From Cognatundibacterium squillarum (GTDB taxonomy: Bacteria > Pseudomonadota > Gammaproteobacteria > Burkholderiales > Burkholderiaceae_D): a stretch of 64,000 bases of DNA. Numbering within the stretch: position 1 is the first letter of the stretch; each line of letters starts with the position of its first letter. The DNA lies in NCBI RefSeq assembly GCF_014652435.1, contig NZ_BMYU01000005.1, positions 124,001 through 188,000 on the forward strand. Direction: 5' to 3'. The translations under genes were made by a program, and so were the position numbers. Positions 54,611-62,990 of this stretch are shown here, one piece after another. The notes under the pieces were generated by a model. That model searched no databases. It was not told the DNA's origin and saw nothing but the letters and a program-made list of their open reading frames with translations.

Positions 54611-56305
54611 ATGCGCGAAAAAAGAAAATTACGTCAGAGTCTGGTAATCAGCGTTCATGACTTGCGCACTGGCATGTTTGTCAGTGAGCTCGATCGTCCG
54701 TGGGAAGAGACGAGTTTTCTGATTCAGGGTTTTTTGCTGACAGAGTTGCTGGATCTGCAAACCCTGAAGAATATGGTCAGCCATGTCACGATTGATCCCA
54801 GCCGCAGCGACCAGTCTTCTTTACTGCATTTGCCGTGGGACAGTTTCCACGAAGAAGTGGCAGATGTCACACCGGATTTTGAAAAAACGGTTCCCGGTGT
54901 CCGTGTCGTGTATACCGCACCACCCGGACATAATTCGGTAATGGACAAGGTGAAGCAAGTGCTGAAGCCAGAACCGCCGCGCGTACCGGGTTCTGCGATT
55001 CGCGATGCACGCCGCATGGCTGGTAATGGTCAGGTGCGCCAGCCCGCGCCGTATTTTCTGCGTTACGAAGTACACGCTGCCGAGCAGCGAGATGAAACCA
55101 AAGCGGAAAGCAGCAGCAGTCTGCTGCCACCGTCGAACGCTTCATTTTCACAATTTATCGCCACCCTGTATCCGCGTGATGTGGTTTATGCACCACTGAG
55201 TTTGTATGAAAAGGTGCAGGACTGGGTGGTGTCATGGAACCGCGCCAAACCGGTCAGCGATACCCGTCAGCGGCGACATTTTCCGCGCCGCCAGCGCCAT
55301 CCGGATTACATCCCTGATAATTTGCATCTGGTCATTTACAGAGACCGTGCACCGATGCAGGAAGAGCTGGTACGGGCTACGCATGCCATTGAACGCACCA
55401 CTGCGTTTTTGCAAACCTTATATGAAGATTTGCGTGCAGGGCGTGAACTGACGGTAGAGCAAGTGCAGCCGGCTGTACAGTTGCTGTCGGAATCGGTGAT
55501 TGCTAACCCGTCTGCACTGATGTGGCTGGTACGCATGCAAAGCGAGGATGTGGAAACGTATAACCACGGTATCAAGGTTGCCGTCTATCTGATGGTGCTG
55601 GGGCGTTATCTGGGATTTGCCCGTCCGCAGCTGAATGAACTGGGGTTGATCGGATTGCTGCTGGATGTCGGCAAACTGAATCTGCCGGACGATGTGCTGA
55701 AAAAACCGGGCAAGCTGGAACCGGATGAAATGGACATGATGCGTACGCACGTCGAAGCCAGTCTGAACAAACTGCAGAGTAACGGCCCGCTGTCTCACAA
55801 TGTCTATCTGGGCATCAGTCAGCATCACGAACGTATGGATGGCAGCGGTTATCCCGCCGGACTGAAAGGCGCTGAAATCAGTATTTTCGGACGTATGGCG
55901 GCGATTGCTGACAGCTTTGCGGCGATGACGTCCGAGCGTTCGTATGACTCAACCCGTTCAGCCTTTGATGCGATGAAGGAATTGTTCAAAGAAGCGGGGC
56001 CACAGTTGCATGAGCCGCTGGTGGAAGATTTTGTGCAGGCGATCGGTATTTTCCCGGTTGGCAGTCTGATCGAATTATCCACCGGTGAAGCCGCGATTGT
56101 GCTGGAGCACAACAAAGTCCGCCGTCTGGAGCCCAAAATTCTGGTGCTGACCGATGCAAATAAAAAAGAACGTGAACAACCGGCGGTACTGAATCTGATG
56201 CGTCAGGAACCGGCATCCGGACAGGAAACGATCCGTATTCTGCGTGGTCTGCCTGATGGCGCTTATGGCATCGACAGTCGTCGTTTTTATCAGGCGAGAG
56301 CGTAA
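54611..56305 (+). CDS. HD-GYP domain protein with N-terminal DUF3391
   Basis: 564-residue predicted cyclic-di-GMP phosphodiesterase or sensor. The N-terminus (ISVHDLRTGMFVSELDRPW, about 13-31) is the DUF3391 domain; a variable linker follows. The HD-GYP domain spans about 300-480: His319 in YNHGIKV, then LLDVGK at 350-355 where the canonical HD pair is Leu351-Asp352, and HHERMDGSGYP at 405-415 with the GYP triplet intact. Loss of one metal-ligand His may lower or alter activity. Its stop overlaps the next start (TAATG), coupling it to the EAL protein. Confidence 0.92.
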   Translation: MREKRKLRQSLVISVHDLRTGMFVSELDRPWEETSFLIQGFLLTELLDLQTLKNMVSHVTIDPSRSDQSSLLHLPWDSFHEEVADVTPDFEKTVPGVRVVYTAPPGHNSVMDKVKQVLKPEPPRVPGSAIRDARRMAGNGQVRQPAPYFLRYEVHAAEQRDETKAESSSSLLPPSNASFSQFIATLYPRDVVYAPLSLYEKVQDWVVSWNRAKPVSDTRQRRHFPRRQRHPDYIPDNLHLVIYRDRAPMQEELVRATHAIERTTAFLQTLYEDLRAGRELTVEQVQPAVQLLSESVIANPSALMWLVRMQSEDVETYNHGIKVAVYLMVLGRYLGFARPQLNELGLIGLLLDVGKLNLPDDVLKKPGKLEPDEMDMMRTHVEASLNKLQSNGPLSHNVYLGISQHHERMDGSGYPAGLKGAEISIFGRMAAIADSFAAMTSERSYDSTRSAFDAMKELFKEAGPQLHEPLVEDFVQAIGIFPVGSLIELSTGEAAIVLEHNKVRRLEPKILVLTDANKKEREQPAVLNLMRQEPASGQETIRILRGLPDGAYGIDSRRFYQARA

Positions 56306-57597
56306 TGGATACTGAACAAAGCCACGCAAGTTGTCTGCATCACTGCGCTGAGTTTGCGGTGCGTTTGCAGCAGGAAATCGATAATGCGAGACCGGACCGC
56401 ACGCTGGCGCTGCTGGTGCTGCATTTACAGCGCAGCGACCGGATTATTTCCCTGATTTCTCCAAGCTATGCTGATGTGATCCGCCAGCGCTTGTGGGAGC
56501 GTCTGCGTCCCGGTCTGCGCGATCAGGATGTGGCCGTGTTTGCCAGCGATAACGAATGCTGGCTGATGCTGCCCGGGCTGGCTGCGCCGGAGCTGGTGTT
56601 GCTGGCGATTCACCGTATTCTGACCACGCTGGATGTGCCGCTGATGCTGGACAGCCACAGCGTGCATTTCAGTCCTGCCATTGGTGTGGCGGTTACGCCG
56701 GTCACAGGTCTGACGTCCACCACCATGATACGCATGGCCGATCAGGCACAAAAGCGCGCATCGGCAGAGCACTTGCGGTATGCGTTTGCCGAGCAGGATA
56801 TTAAAACCAGCCTGCTGCCGGAAAACCTGCCCAAGCTGGTGGCGGAAGTGATCGAAGCGAATGCGCTGAATGTGGTGTATCAGCCGAAAGTCGATATCCA
56901 TACCCATCGTGTGGTGGCAGTGGAGGCGCTGGTGCGCTGGCCGTCGGATCATCCGCAATTTGTACCGGTGAATGAACTGATTGAGACGGTAGAGCGCTGC
57001 GGTATGGTGGAAGCGCTGACCCTGCAGGTACTGACCACGGTCTTGCGCGAATCCTCCGGCTGGCAGGCACAGGGGCTGGATGTGAAAATCTGGATCAACC
57101 TGTCGGCGCGTTTGCTGAACCAGCCGGAATTGCCGCGCACACTGGCGCATAAGCTGGAAGTCTGGTTTGCCGCGTCCGGCAGTATCGGTCTGGAAATCAC
57201 GGAAAGTGCGCTGATCCGCGATCTGGAGCAAACCGTGGAAGTGCTGACCGAGCTCAAGCGTCTGGGTTTTGCACTGGCGATTGATGATTTTGGTACCGGT
57301 TATTCCTCGCTGGCCTATCTGCGCCGCTTCCCGATCGACGAATTAAAAATCGACCGCGTATTCGTCGATTCCATGACCGATTCGGTACAGGATGAGCAAA
57401 TCGTCAAAAGTATTGTCGATCTGGCGCACAACTTTGGTTTGCCGGTGGTGGCGGAGGGTGCCGAGCGTGCGGAAACCGTGGACATGCTCAGAAAAATGGG
57501 TTGCGATCAGGTGCAAGGGTATTACTTTGCGAAACCGATGCCAGCCAGTCAGTTACTCAAGTGGTGTGCAGATTTCCATTTGAAGCATGCCCGCTAG
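56305..57597 (+). CDS. Degenerate GGDEF plus EAL domain cyclic-di-GMP phosphodiesterase
   Basis: 430 residues, no membrane helix. The first half (about 20-170) has the fold pattern of a GGDEF domain, but the active-site loop reads SDNEC (81-85), so no synthase activity is expected; it may bind nucleotide. The EAL domain (about 175-430) looks catalytic: EALVRW (207-212), Asn in WINLSA, Glu in LEITESALI, DDFGTGYS (327-334), KIDRVFVDSM and the final VAEGAE/VQGYYFAKP. It would hydrolyse cyclic-di-GMP to pGpG. Coupled with the HD-GYP gene. Confidence 0.94.
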   Translation: MDTEQSHASCLHHCAEFAVRLQQEIDNARPDRTLALLVLHLQRSDRIISLISPSYADVIRQRLWERLRPGLRDQDVAVFASDNECWLMLPGLAAPELVLLAIHRILTTLDVPLMLDSHSVHFSPAIGVAVTPVTGLTSTTMIRMADQAQKRASAEHLRYAFAEQDIKTSLLPENLPKLVAEVIEANALNVVYQPKVDIHTHRVVAVEALVRWPSDHPQFVPVNELIETVERCGMVEALTLQVLTTVLRESSGWQAQGLDVKIWINLSARLLNQPELPRTLAHKLEVWFAASGSIGLEITESALIRDLEQTVEVLTELKRLGFALAIDDFGTGYSSLAYLRRFPIDELKIDRVFVDSMTDSVQDEQIVKSIVDLAHNFGLPVVAEGAERAETVDMLRKMGCDQVQGYYFAKPMPASQLLKWCADFHLKHAR

Positions 57598-57613
57598 TCC
57601 AGGGAATTCGCGG

Positions 57614-57680
57614 ACAACGACAAAAAACTGTGCCGGAGTCCGCATTTCAGGCGATTTTCAGCGTTTTCAGGCAGTCGGAA
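57614..57680 (-). repeat. Dispersed intergenic repeat, truncated copy E
   Basis: The reverse strand reads TGCCTGAAAACGCTGAAAAT, then CGCCTGAAATGCGGACTCCGGCACAG, matching only the left half of copy A (CTGAAATACGCTGAAATGCGG). The CGGCAGAAAGTCCGG core is absent. Confidence 0.5.
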
Positions 57681-57705
57681 GCAGGTAGCGCAGTTTGCTA
57701 CCTGC
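57681..57705. terminator. Hairpin between the EAL and DUF4124 genes
   Basis: GCAGGTAGC-GCAGTTT-GCTACCTGC, nine pairs, between convergent stops; lacks a T run in either direction, so efficiency is uncertain. Confidence 0.55.
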
Positions 57706-57717
57706 CGTGATGATGCG

Positions 57718-58344
57718 TCAGCGTGTACAGCCAAATTCAGCCAGCTGCTTATTTACATCTTCCGGCTTGTACGGCGCGTTCTGTTTTGCTTCTCCGGTCA
57801 GTCCCTGTTGCTGCTGACCAAGTCCGGACAGCGCAGTGCGCAGTTTGTCACACAATTCTTTTTGTTGCGGGCCGCTGGCGGGTTTGGCGGCAGGGGCTGC
57901 CGTTTGTGGCGTAGATGCTGCTGCCGGTTTGGTTTCCGCAACAGGCGGGGCAGGGCGCGCGCCACTGCGTTCAGCCACTCTGTCCATGCACAGCTTTTCA
58001 ATCTGCTGTTTGATTTCCAGCGAATTGCCTTTCAGGCTGTACACATCGCTGACCAGACGACGGCGGTCTTCAGAATCGGAACCTTCCATTGCACGGGCCA
58101 GCGTCGCACCGGCTTCCCGCATCCATGCAATGCGTTTTGCTTCATCACCCTGACGCACACAGACCGGATCAACGGCTGGTTTGGGCTGTGCAGGCGGTGC
58201 TTCTGCCTGACTGATGATTTGCCCTTTCTGACCCGGCGCACACGCATGATCCTGATAGCTGTTGCCGCATTTGTACATGGTCTGCGCCATAACAGGAAAT
58301 GCGATCATCAGTAAACAACCCGGTATCAGCGTGCTTTTGCGCAT
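57718..58344 (-). CDS. DUF4124-like exported protein
   Basis: 208 residues with signal peptide (MRKSTLIPGCLLMIAFPVMA). The mature start QTMYKCGNSYQDHACAPGQKG is the DUF4124 pattern: a short beta region with paired cysteines seen in many proteobacterial envelope proteins. A charged helical middle with two more Cys, an Ala/Pro linker and a C-terminal helix ending FGCTR follow. Function unknown. It is 10 bases downstream of uup and may be co-transcribed. Confidence 0.8.
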   Translation of the reverse strand: MRKSTLIPGCLLMIAFPVMAQTMYKCGNSYQDHACAPGQKGQIISQAEAPPAQPKPAVDPVCVRQGDEAKRIAWMREAGATLARAMEGSDSEDRRRLVSDVYSLKGNSLEIKQQIEKLCMDRVAERSGARPAPPVAETKPAAASTPQTAAPAAKPASGPQQKELCDKLRTALSGLGQQQQGLTGEAKQNAPYKPEDVNKQLAEFGCTR

Positions 58345-58354
58345 GGTTTTCCTC

Positions 58355-60268
58355 TTAGTTTTGTTTGCTCTCTATTGCTTCCCAGCGCTCCAGCGCGTTC
58401 AGCAATTGTTCATCCAGTTCAGCATAGCGGCTGTGTAACTGATTGGCGCGGTCAGGGCCGTTTTTATACAGATCGGCGTCATTTAACTGCGTCGTAATGT
58501 CAGCCTGTTCCGCTTCCAGTTTTGCAATCAGCGCCGGTAATTCATCCAGCTCGCGCTGCTCTTTGTAGCTCAGCTTCTTGCGTGCACCGGCAGCTTTGTT
58601 CTCTTCCGCAGGTTTTACTGCTGCTTTTTCCTGTTTTGGCGCTGCCGCTTTTTCAGTCTGTTGCTGCGCCAGCGTGCGCTGGTAACGTTCCCAGTCGGTA
58701 TAACCGCCGACATATTCACGCCACAGACCGTCGCCTTCCGATGCAATCACCTGTGTGACCACATTGTCGAGGAAGGTGCGGTCATGGCTGACCAGAAATA
58801 CCGTACCGTCGTAATCGGTCAGCAATTCTTCCAGCAATTCCAGCGTATCGATATCCAGATCATTGGTCGGTTCGTCCAGTACCAGCACATTCGCAGGCTT
58901 GGCGAACAAACGTGCCAGCAGCAAACGGTTACGCTCACCACCGGACAGGGATTTAACCGGAGAACGCGCACGTTCCGGCGCAAACAGGAAGTCACCCAGA
59001 TACGACATCACGTGCTTGCGCTGCCCATTGACTTCAACCCAGTCACTGCCCGGAGAAATGGTTTCAGCCAGACTGATTTCTTCATTCAGTTGCGCACGCA
59101 TCTGGTCAAAATACGCAACCTGCAAACGTGCGCCTTGTTTCACCGTACCGCTGTCCGGTGCCAGTTCGCCCAGAATCAGTTTCAGCAGCGTGGTTTTACC
59201 CGCGCCATTCGGCCCGATCAGACCAACTTTATCGCCACGCATCAGCGTGCCGGTGAATTGCTGTACCACGCGTTTATCACCGTAGATTTTGCTGACCGCT
59301 TCCAGCTCCGCCACAATCTTGCCGGAACGTTCGCCGGTGGTGATGTCCAGTTTGACCTGCCCTTGCTGATCGCGGCGCGCACTGCGTTCCAGACGCATTT
59401 GCTCCAGACGGCGCACGCGGCCTTCATCGCGGCAGCGGCGTGCTTTCACGCCTTTACGTATCCAGACTTCTTCCTGTGCCAGCAATTTATCGAACTTTGC
59501 GTTCTCAGTTTCTTCGATATCCAGCAATTCTGCTTTACGTGTCTGATAGGCGGCGAAATTGCCGGGGAAAGACAACAGGCGGCCACGGTCCAGCTCCACG
59601 ATGCGGGTAGCGACATTGTCCAGAAAACTGCGGTCATGCGTGATAAACAGAATCGAACCACGGAATTCGCGCAGCAAGCCTTCCAGCCACTGAATCGAAG
59701 AGAAATCCAGATGGTTAGTCGGTTCATCGAGCAGCAACACGTCCGGCCCGCTGACCAGTGCCGCTGCCAGCGCCACCCGCTTACGAGTACCACCGGATAA
59801 GCTGCCGACCGTTACCGATTTATCCAGATTCAGCTTCGCCAGCACGGTTTCCACTTTGTTCGGCAAATTCCAGGCATCGGCCGCATCCAGTTTCAGCTGA
59901 ATGTCGTGCATCTTATCCATTACTGCCGCATCATCGTCGCCACCGAACTGAGCTGTCAGGCTTTCATATTCCTGCAGTAATTGCTGCCATTCACCAAGAC
60001 CGCTGGCAACTGCGTCAAATACCGAGATTTCCGGCGCGAACTGCGGCTCCTGCTCAACATAGGCAATGCGTATGCCTTGCTGCATCACCAGCAGGCCATC
60101 ATCCATGCGCGAAGTTTTCGCGATGATTTTCAGTAAGGAAGATTTACCGGTGCCGTTACGGCCGATCAGACCGACACGCTCACCGGCCTCCAGAGAAAAT
60201 TCAGCATGATCCAGCAATGCGACGTGGCCGAATGCCAGCTGGGCATTGGTCAGAGAAATAACTGCCAT
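58355..60268 (-). CDS. uup: ABC-F family ATPase Uup
   Basis: 637 residues from ATG 60268 (MAVISLTNAQLAFGH). Two ABC domains without membrane segments: Walker A GLIGRNGTGKSS and GLIGPNGAGKTT, signatures SLSGGTRKRVALA and SLSGGERNRLLLA, Walker B LLLDEPTNHLD and LVLDEPTNDLD. The linker and a C-terminal coiled coil (about 560-637, EEN...LIAKLEAEQADI) match Uup, which acts on ribosomes or branched DNA intermediates rather than in transport. Confidence 0.95.
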   Translation of the reverse strand: MAVISLTNAQLAFGHVALLDHAEFSLEAGERVGLIGRNGTGKSSLLKIIAKTSRMDDGLLVMQQGIRIAYVEQEPQFAPEISVFDAVASGLGEWQQLLQEYESLTAQFGGDDDAAVMDKMHDIQLKLDAADAWNLPNKVETVLAKLNLDKSVTVGSLSGGTRKRVALAAALVSGPDVLLLDEPTNHLDFSSIQWLEGLLREFRGSILFITHDRSFLDNVATRIVELDRGRLLSFPGNFAAYQTRKAELLDIEETENAKFDKLLAQEEVWIRKGVKARRCRDEGRVRRLEQMRLERSARRDQQGQVKLDITTGERSGKIVAELEAVSKIYGDKRVVQQFTGTLMRGDKVGLIGPNGAGKTTLLKLILGELAPDSGTVKQGARLQVAYFDQMRAQLNEEISLAETISPGSDWVEVNGQRKHVMSYLGDFLFAPERARSPVKSLSGGERNRLLLARLFAKPANVLVLDEPTNDLDIDTLELLEELLTDYDGTVFLVSHDRTFLDNVVTQVIASEGDGLWREYVGGYTDWERYQRTLAQQQTEKAAAPKQEKAAVKPAEENKAAGARKKLSYKEQRELDELPALIAKLEAEQADITTQLNDADLYKNGPDRANQLHSRYAELDEQLLNALERWEAIESKQN

Positions 60269-60373
60269 AAGGGATTCCGAGTCAGAAACAGAGCGGTGCA
60301 GCGGCGCCGCACACAAAACGCGCTATTGTACGTCAAGCCCGCAGTGCGAAGGGTAAAACCGGCGGTGGCTGAA

Positions 60374-60402
60374 TTGATTGTTAGCAGCATGTCAGGTAAG
60401 AT
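60374..60402 (+). promoter_or_regulatory. Predicted promoter of tRNA-Arg
   Basis: TTGATT (60374-60379), 17-base spacer, TAAGAT (60397-60402), with the tRNA beginning 38 bases later. Each hexamer matches consensus at four of six positions. Confidence 0.45.
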
Positions 60403-60439
60403 ACCGCGCTTGCTGTGCCGCCGCGCACAGACACCGCGT

Positions 60440-60514
60440 CTCGCCGTAGTTCAATGGATAGAACGTATGCCTCCTAAGCGTAAGATACAGGTTCGATTCC
60501 TGTCGGCGGGACCA
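60440..60514 (+). tRNA. tRNA-Arg, anticodon CCU
   Basis: Full cloverleaf with encoded CCA. Acceptor CTCGCCG pairs with CGGCGGG (one U-G), D arm GTTC/GAAC, anticodon stem TATGC/GCGTA with loop CTCCTAA (anticodon CCT, reads AGG), T arm ACAGG-TTCGATT-CCTGT, discriminator A. Isolated gene with no duplicated 3' end nearby, so no sign of use as an integration site here. Confidence 0.96.
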
Positions 60515-60687
60515 GTGTTTTTCGGTTTCAATTCCTCTTTCTCCTCCGTTTTCCCCTTACTGTCTGTTGCCGTTGTCTGGTGAGCGTTAGCTTGTTGGCC
60601 GGATATCGTTGTATTTTTACTAGCTTGCGTTTTCGATTATAAAAAACAGTTATAGTCGCCTCCTGATATTCAACCGGAGGGAGCCAC

Positions 60688-61788
60688 ATGCGTCGCTTTG
60701 CAGCCGTTGTTATATTAACTACCCTGAGCCTGTCGCAGGATGTGTATGCCAGTCGTTTCAGCCTTGGCGTCAGCCGCGATAAATATGGTGAGTCCGTTGC
60801 CAATGATATGAATAATGCCGGACAGGTGGCGCTGATCGTGCGAGATAAAGACGGCACGCCGCATGCAGCTTTCTTTGAGCGCGGCAAAGTCAGCCTGCTG
60901 GAAACCGGTGGTGAAATTGCCAGTGAAGCTAACCGGATCAACCGTTTTGGCGAGGTGATCGGTTCGGTGCAGCGCGATAACAGCTGGCAGGCAGTGATTT
61001 TCCATCAGTCACAAAACCCGACCATGCTGGGTACGCTTGGTGGCCGCAGCAGCCACGGTCTGGCACTGAATAATGCCGGCGAAGCGGTCGGATTTTCAGA
61101 TCTGGCGGATGGCAGCTGGCATGCATTTCTTTACCGGCCGGGGCAGGGGATGCGTGATCTCGGTACGCTGGGTGGCAATATCAGTTATGCCGTGGCAATG
61201 AATGATACCGGGCAGGTGGCGGGTACTTCGGTGACTTCCGGAGGTTACCGGCATGCGTTTTTGTATGATCCGCAAAAAGGCATGCAGGATCTGGGTACGC
61301 TGGGCGGACGTTACAGTTCTGCGAATGCCATCAACAAACATGGCGTGGTGGCGGGTATGTCGGAAATGCCGGATCGCAGCAAGCATGCATTTGTGTATGA
61401 CGGCAAAACCATGAAGGATCTGGGTGCGCTGATTGGTTATGGTGACAGCGTGGCAACCGGTATTAACGACGAGGGTCATGTGGTCGGCATCGTCGATCTG
61501 GAGCATATCCGTCTGGCTTTTGTCTGGCGCGATAACAAAATGCTGGTGCATCCGAGCGGAAAAAGTCTGTATCTGACCAATGCGATCAACAATGCCGGTC
61601 AGGTCGTGGGGGCTGTGTATGACCGTGGACTGGAAGCCGCCGCGATGCCATCTTCGACCCGCCCTTTTGTGGACCATGGCGGCGATACGATACTCTGGTT
61701 TAATGCGGCGATGGCTGGTCTGGCAGGTGTGCTGGTCTTTTTCCGCCGCCGCATTGCCGGATTCTTTAAAGCGCAAACAACTGTGTGA
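60688..61788 (+). CDS. HAF-repeat exported protein with C-terminal membrane anchor
   Basis: 366 residues with signal peptide (MRRFAAVVILTTLSLSQDVYA). At least five repeats of about 45 residues follow, each with a GTLGG...AMNDTGQVAG-type core and a HAFLY/HAFVY strand, the HAF extracellular repeat. The end (about 330-366) has a hydrophobic helix WFNAAMAGLAGVLVFF followed by RRR and a short basic tail, resembling a surface-sorting anchor but without a PEP motif. GGAGGGAG precedes it. Function unknown; probably a beta-propeller at the cell surface. Confidence 0.85.
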   Translation: MRRFAAVVILTTLSLSQDVYASRFSLGVSRDKYGESVANDMNNAGQVALIVRDKDGTPHAAFFERGKVSLLETGGEIASEANRINRFGEVIGSVQRDNSWQAVIFHQSQNPTMLGTLGGRSSHGLALNNAGEAVGFSDLADGSWHAFLYRPGQGMRDLGTLGGNISYAVAMNDTGQVAGTSVTSGGYRHAFLYDPQKGMQDLGTLGGRYSSANAINKHGVVAGMSEMPDRSKHAFVYDGKTMKDLGALIGYGDSVATGINDEGHVVGIVDLEHIRLAFVWRDNKMLVHPSGKSLYLTNAINNAGQVVGAVYDRGLEAAAMPSSTRPFVDHGGDTILWFNAAMAGLAGVLVFFRRRIAGFFKAQTTV

Positions 61789-61836
61789 CCTGGTGGTTCA
61801 GGTGGTAATTTGGTCTTTTCAAAAGCGATTCGATAC

Positions 61837-61872
61837 AACAAAAAAGGATGCATGCAGCATCCTTTTTTGTTG
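61837..61872. terminator. Bidirectional terminator between the HAF gene and lysE
   Basis: CAACAAAAAAGGATGC-ATGCA-GCATCCTTTTTTGTTG, 16 perfect pairs with built-in A6/T6 tracts. Confidence 0.92.
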
Positions 61873-61892
61873 AAACCGTGGATGATACCGCG

Positions 61893-62522
61893 TCAGCGTT
61901 GCGCCATCGCCAGTTTAAGGGCCAGACCGGCGAATACCGTTGCAGCAATTCTGTTCAGCGCGATTTGTGCACGTGCGGATTTGCGCAGAAACTGGCCTGC
62001 CGTCGCGGCAAACCACGCGATGCTGCCGAAAGCAATCAGCGTTGCCAGAATGAACAGGGCGCCCAGCTGAAAGAATTGCGGAGCAAGCGGCCCGCGTTCG
62101 GCAGAAACAAACTGCGGCAGAAACGCCAGAAAAAATAAAACAACTTTCGGATTCGTCAGATTCATCACAATGCCGCGCAGATACAGGCTGCCAGCGGCGA
62201 GGCGTTCACCTTCCGGTTTGTCGGCAGTGTCAGCCGGCGCATTAAATGCCCCGTAGGCCATGTAAAGCAGGTAGGTAGCACCGACCAGTTTCAGCACTGT
62301 GAACGCTGTCGCGGACGCCGCAAATACGGCAGCCAGCCCGAAAGCAATTGCCGTGGTGTGGACTATCAGTCCGGTACACAAACCAAGCACAACCAGCATA
62401 CCGGCGCGTCTTCCCTGCATGGCAGACTGCATGAGGACAAAAACATTATCCGGGCCGGGACTGTATCCCAGCAAAATGGCGATGCCAAGAAAGCTGATGG
62501 CAACATCGACAGGCAGCATCAT
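61893..62522 (-). CDS. LysE/RhtB family amino acid exporter
   Basis: 209-residue inner-membrane protein with about six helices. The N-terminal GYSPGPDNVFVLMQSAMQGRRAG is the family signature (PGPxxxxV...G). Substrate not predictable; members export Lys, Arg, Thr or homoserine lactones. It lies on the same strand downstream of two small-protein genes and kynA, a context suggesting amino acid or kynurenine-related export, but this is only positional. Confidence 0.92.
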   Translation of the reverse strand: MMLPVDVAISFLGIAILLGYSPGPDNVFVLMQSAMQGRRAGMLVVLGLCTGLIVHTTAIAFGLAAVFAASATAFTVLKLVGATYLLYMAYGAFNAPADTADKPEGERLAAGSLYLRGIVMNLTNPKVVLFFLAFLPQFVSAERGPLAPQFFQLGALFILATLIAFGSIAWFAATAGQFLRKSARAQIALNRIAATVFAGLALKLAMAQR

Positions 62523-62583
62523 TCCTCCGTACAGTGCAAAAAAGAATGATTATGCCTGAACAATGTGTGCTTCCTGCAGAGGA

Positions 62584-62799
62584 TTACTTGCGGTAGCGGC
62601 GTTTGCTGGAGTGCAGCACAACGCGTTCGGTAAAGGCAAATCCGCCGGCTTTGCCCGGGGTATATTCAATCGCACAACTGGTGCTGATCACCGGTTGCGT
62701 CAGCGGGTGATTGTCACTGGTGGTATTGCCGGTAATGCTCATTTCCGACAAAACAGCATCGGCGGATGCCGGGGTGCGGGTGACAGTGTGGGTAGACAT
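62584..62799 (-). CDS. Uncharacterised small protein (71 residues)
   Basis: Begins MSTHTVTRTPASADAVLSEM at ATG 62799 behind CAGGAGTG, a good ribosome binding site. Thr/Ser-rich first half, one Cys in TSCAIEYTPG, and a basic C-terminus SSKRRYRK. No signal peptide or membrane helix. A perfect 16-bp palindrome lies 120 bases upstream. I do not recognise it. Confidence 0.65.
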   Translation of the reverse strand: MSTHTVTRTPASADAVLSEMSITGNTTSDNHPLTQPVISTSCAIEYTPGKAGGFAFTERVVLHSSKRRYRK

Positions 62800-62918
62800 C
62801 TGGACACTCCTGAAAGGAAAAAAGACAGAGAGGCTTGTGGCGTCTGTCCGGGAAAGCTGCGGATTTTAGTGTCTGTGCGGAAATTTTCAAGCAAAAACAC
62901 TGAAAAACGTATTCTAAC

Positions 62919-62934
62919 GCGCAATCGATTGCGC
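62919..62934. promoter_or_regulatory. Perfect 16-bp palindrome, LacI-family-like operator
   Basis: GCGCAATCGATTGCGC is fully self-complementary with the central CG typical of LacI/PurR-family sites. It lies between the two small-protein genes, 120 bases before the start at 62799. No LacI-type gene is in the window. Confidence 0.45.
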
Positions 62935-62950
62935 CGCAGGGAGTGCGGCG
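62932..62950 (-). terminator. GC-rich hairpin after the 72-residue ORF
   Basis: CGCCGCA-GGGAG-TGCGGCG, 41 bases past the stop of the leftward gene at 62991 and overlapping the end of the palindrome. No T run on the leftward side. Confidence 0.4.
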
Positions 62951-62990
62951 GTTTCAGCTGTCTTTTATCTGAAATCCTGCGAGGCTTGCT

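Noticed and set aside
60440-60514. tRNA-Arg as the attachment site of an integrated element
   Set aside because: No integrase, no repeated tRNA 3' end and no compositional break downstream; the next genes look ordinary.
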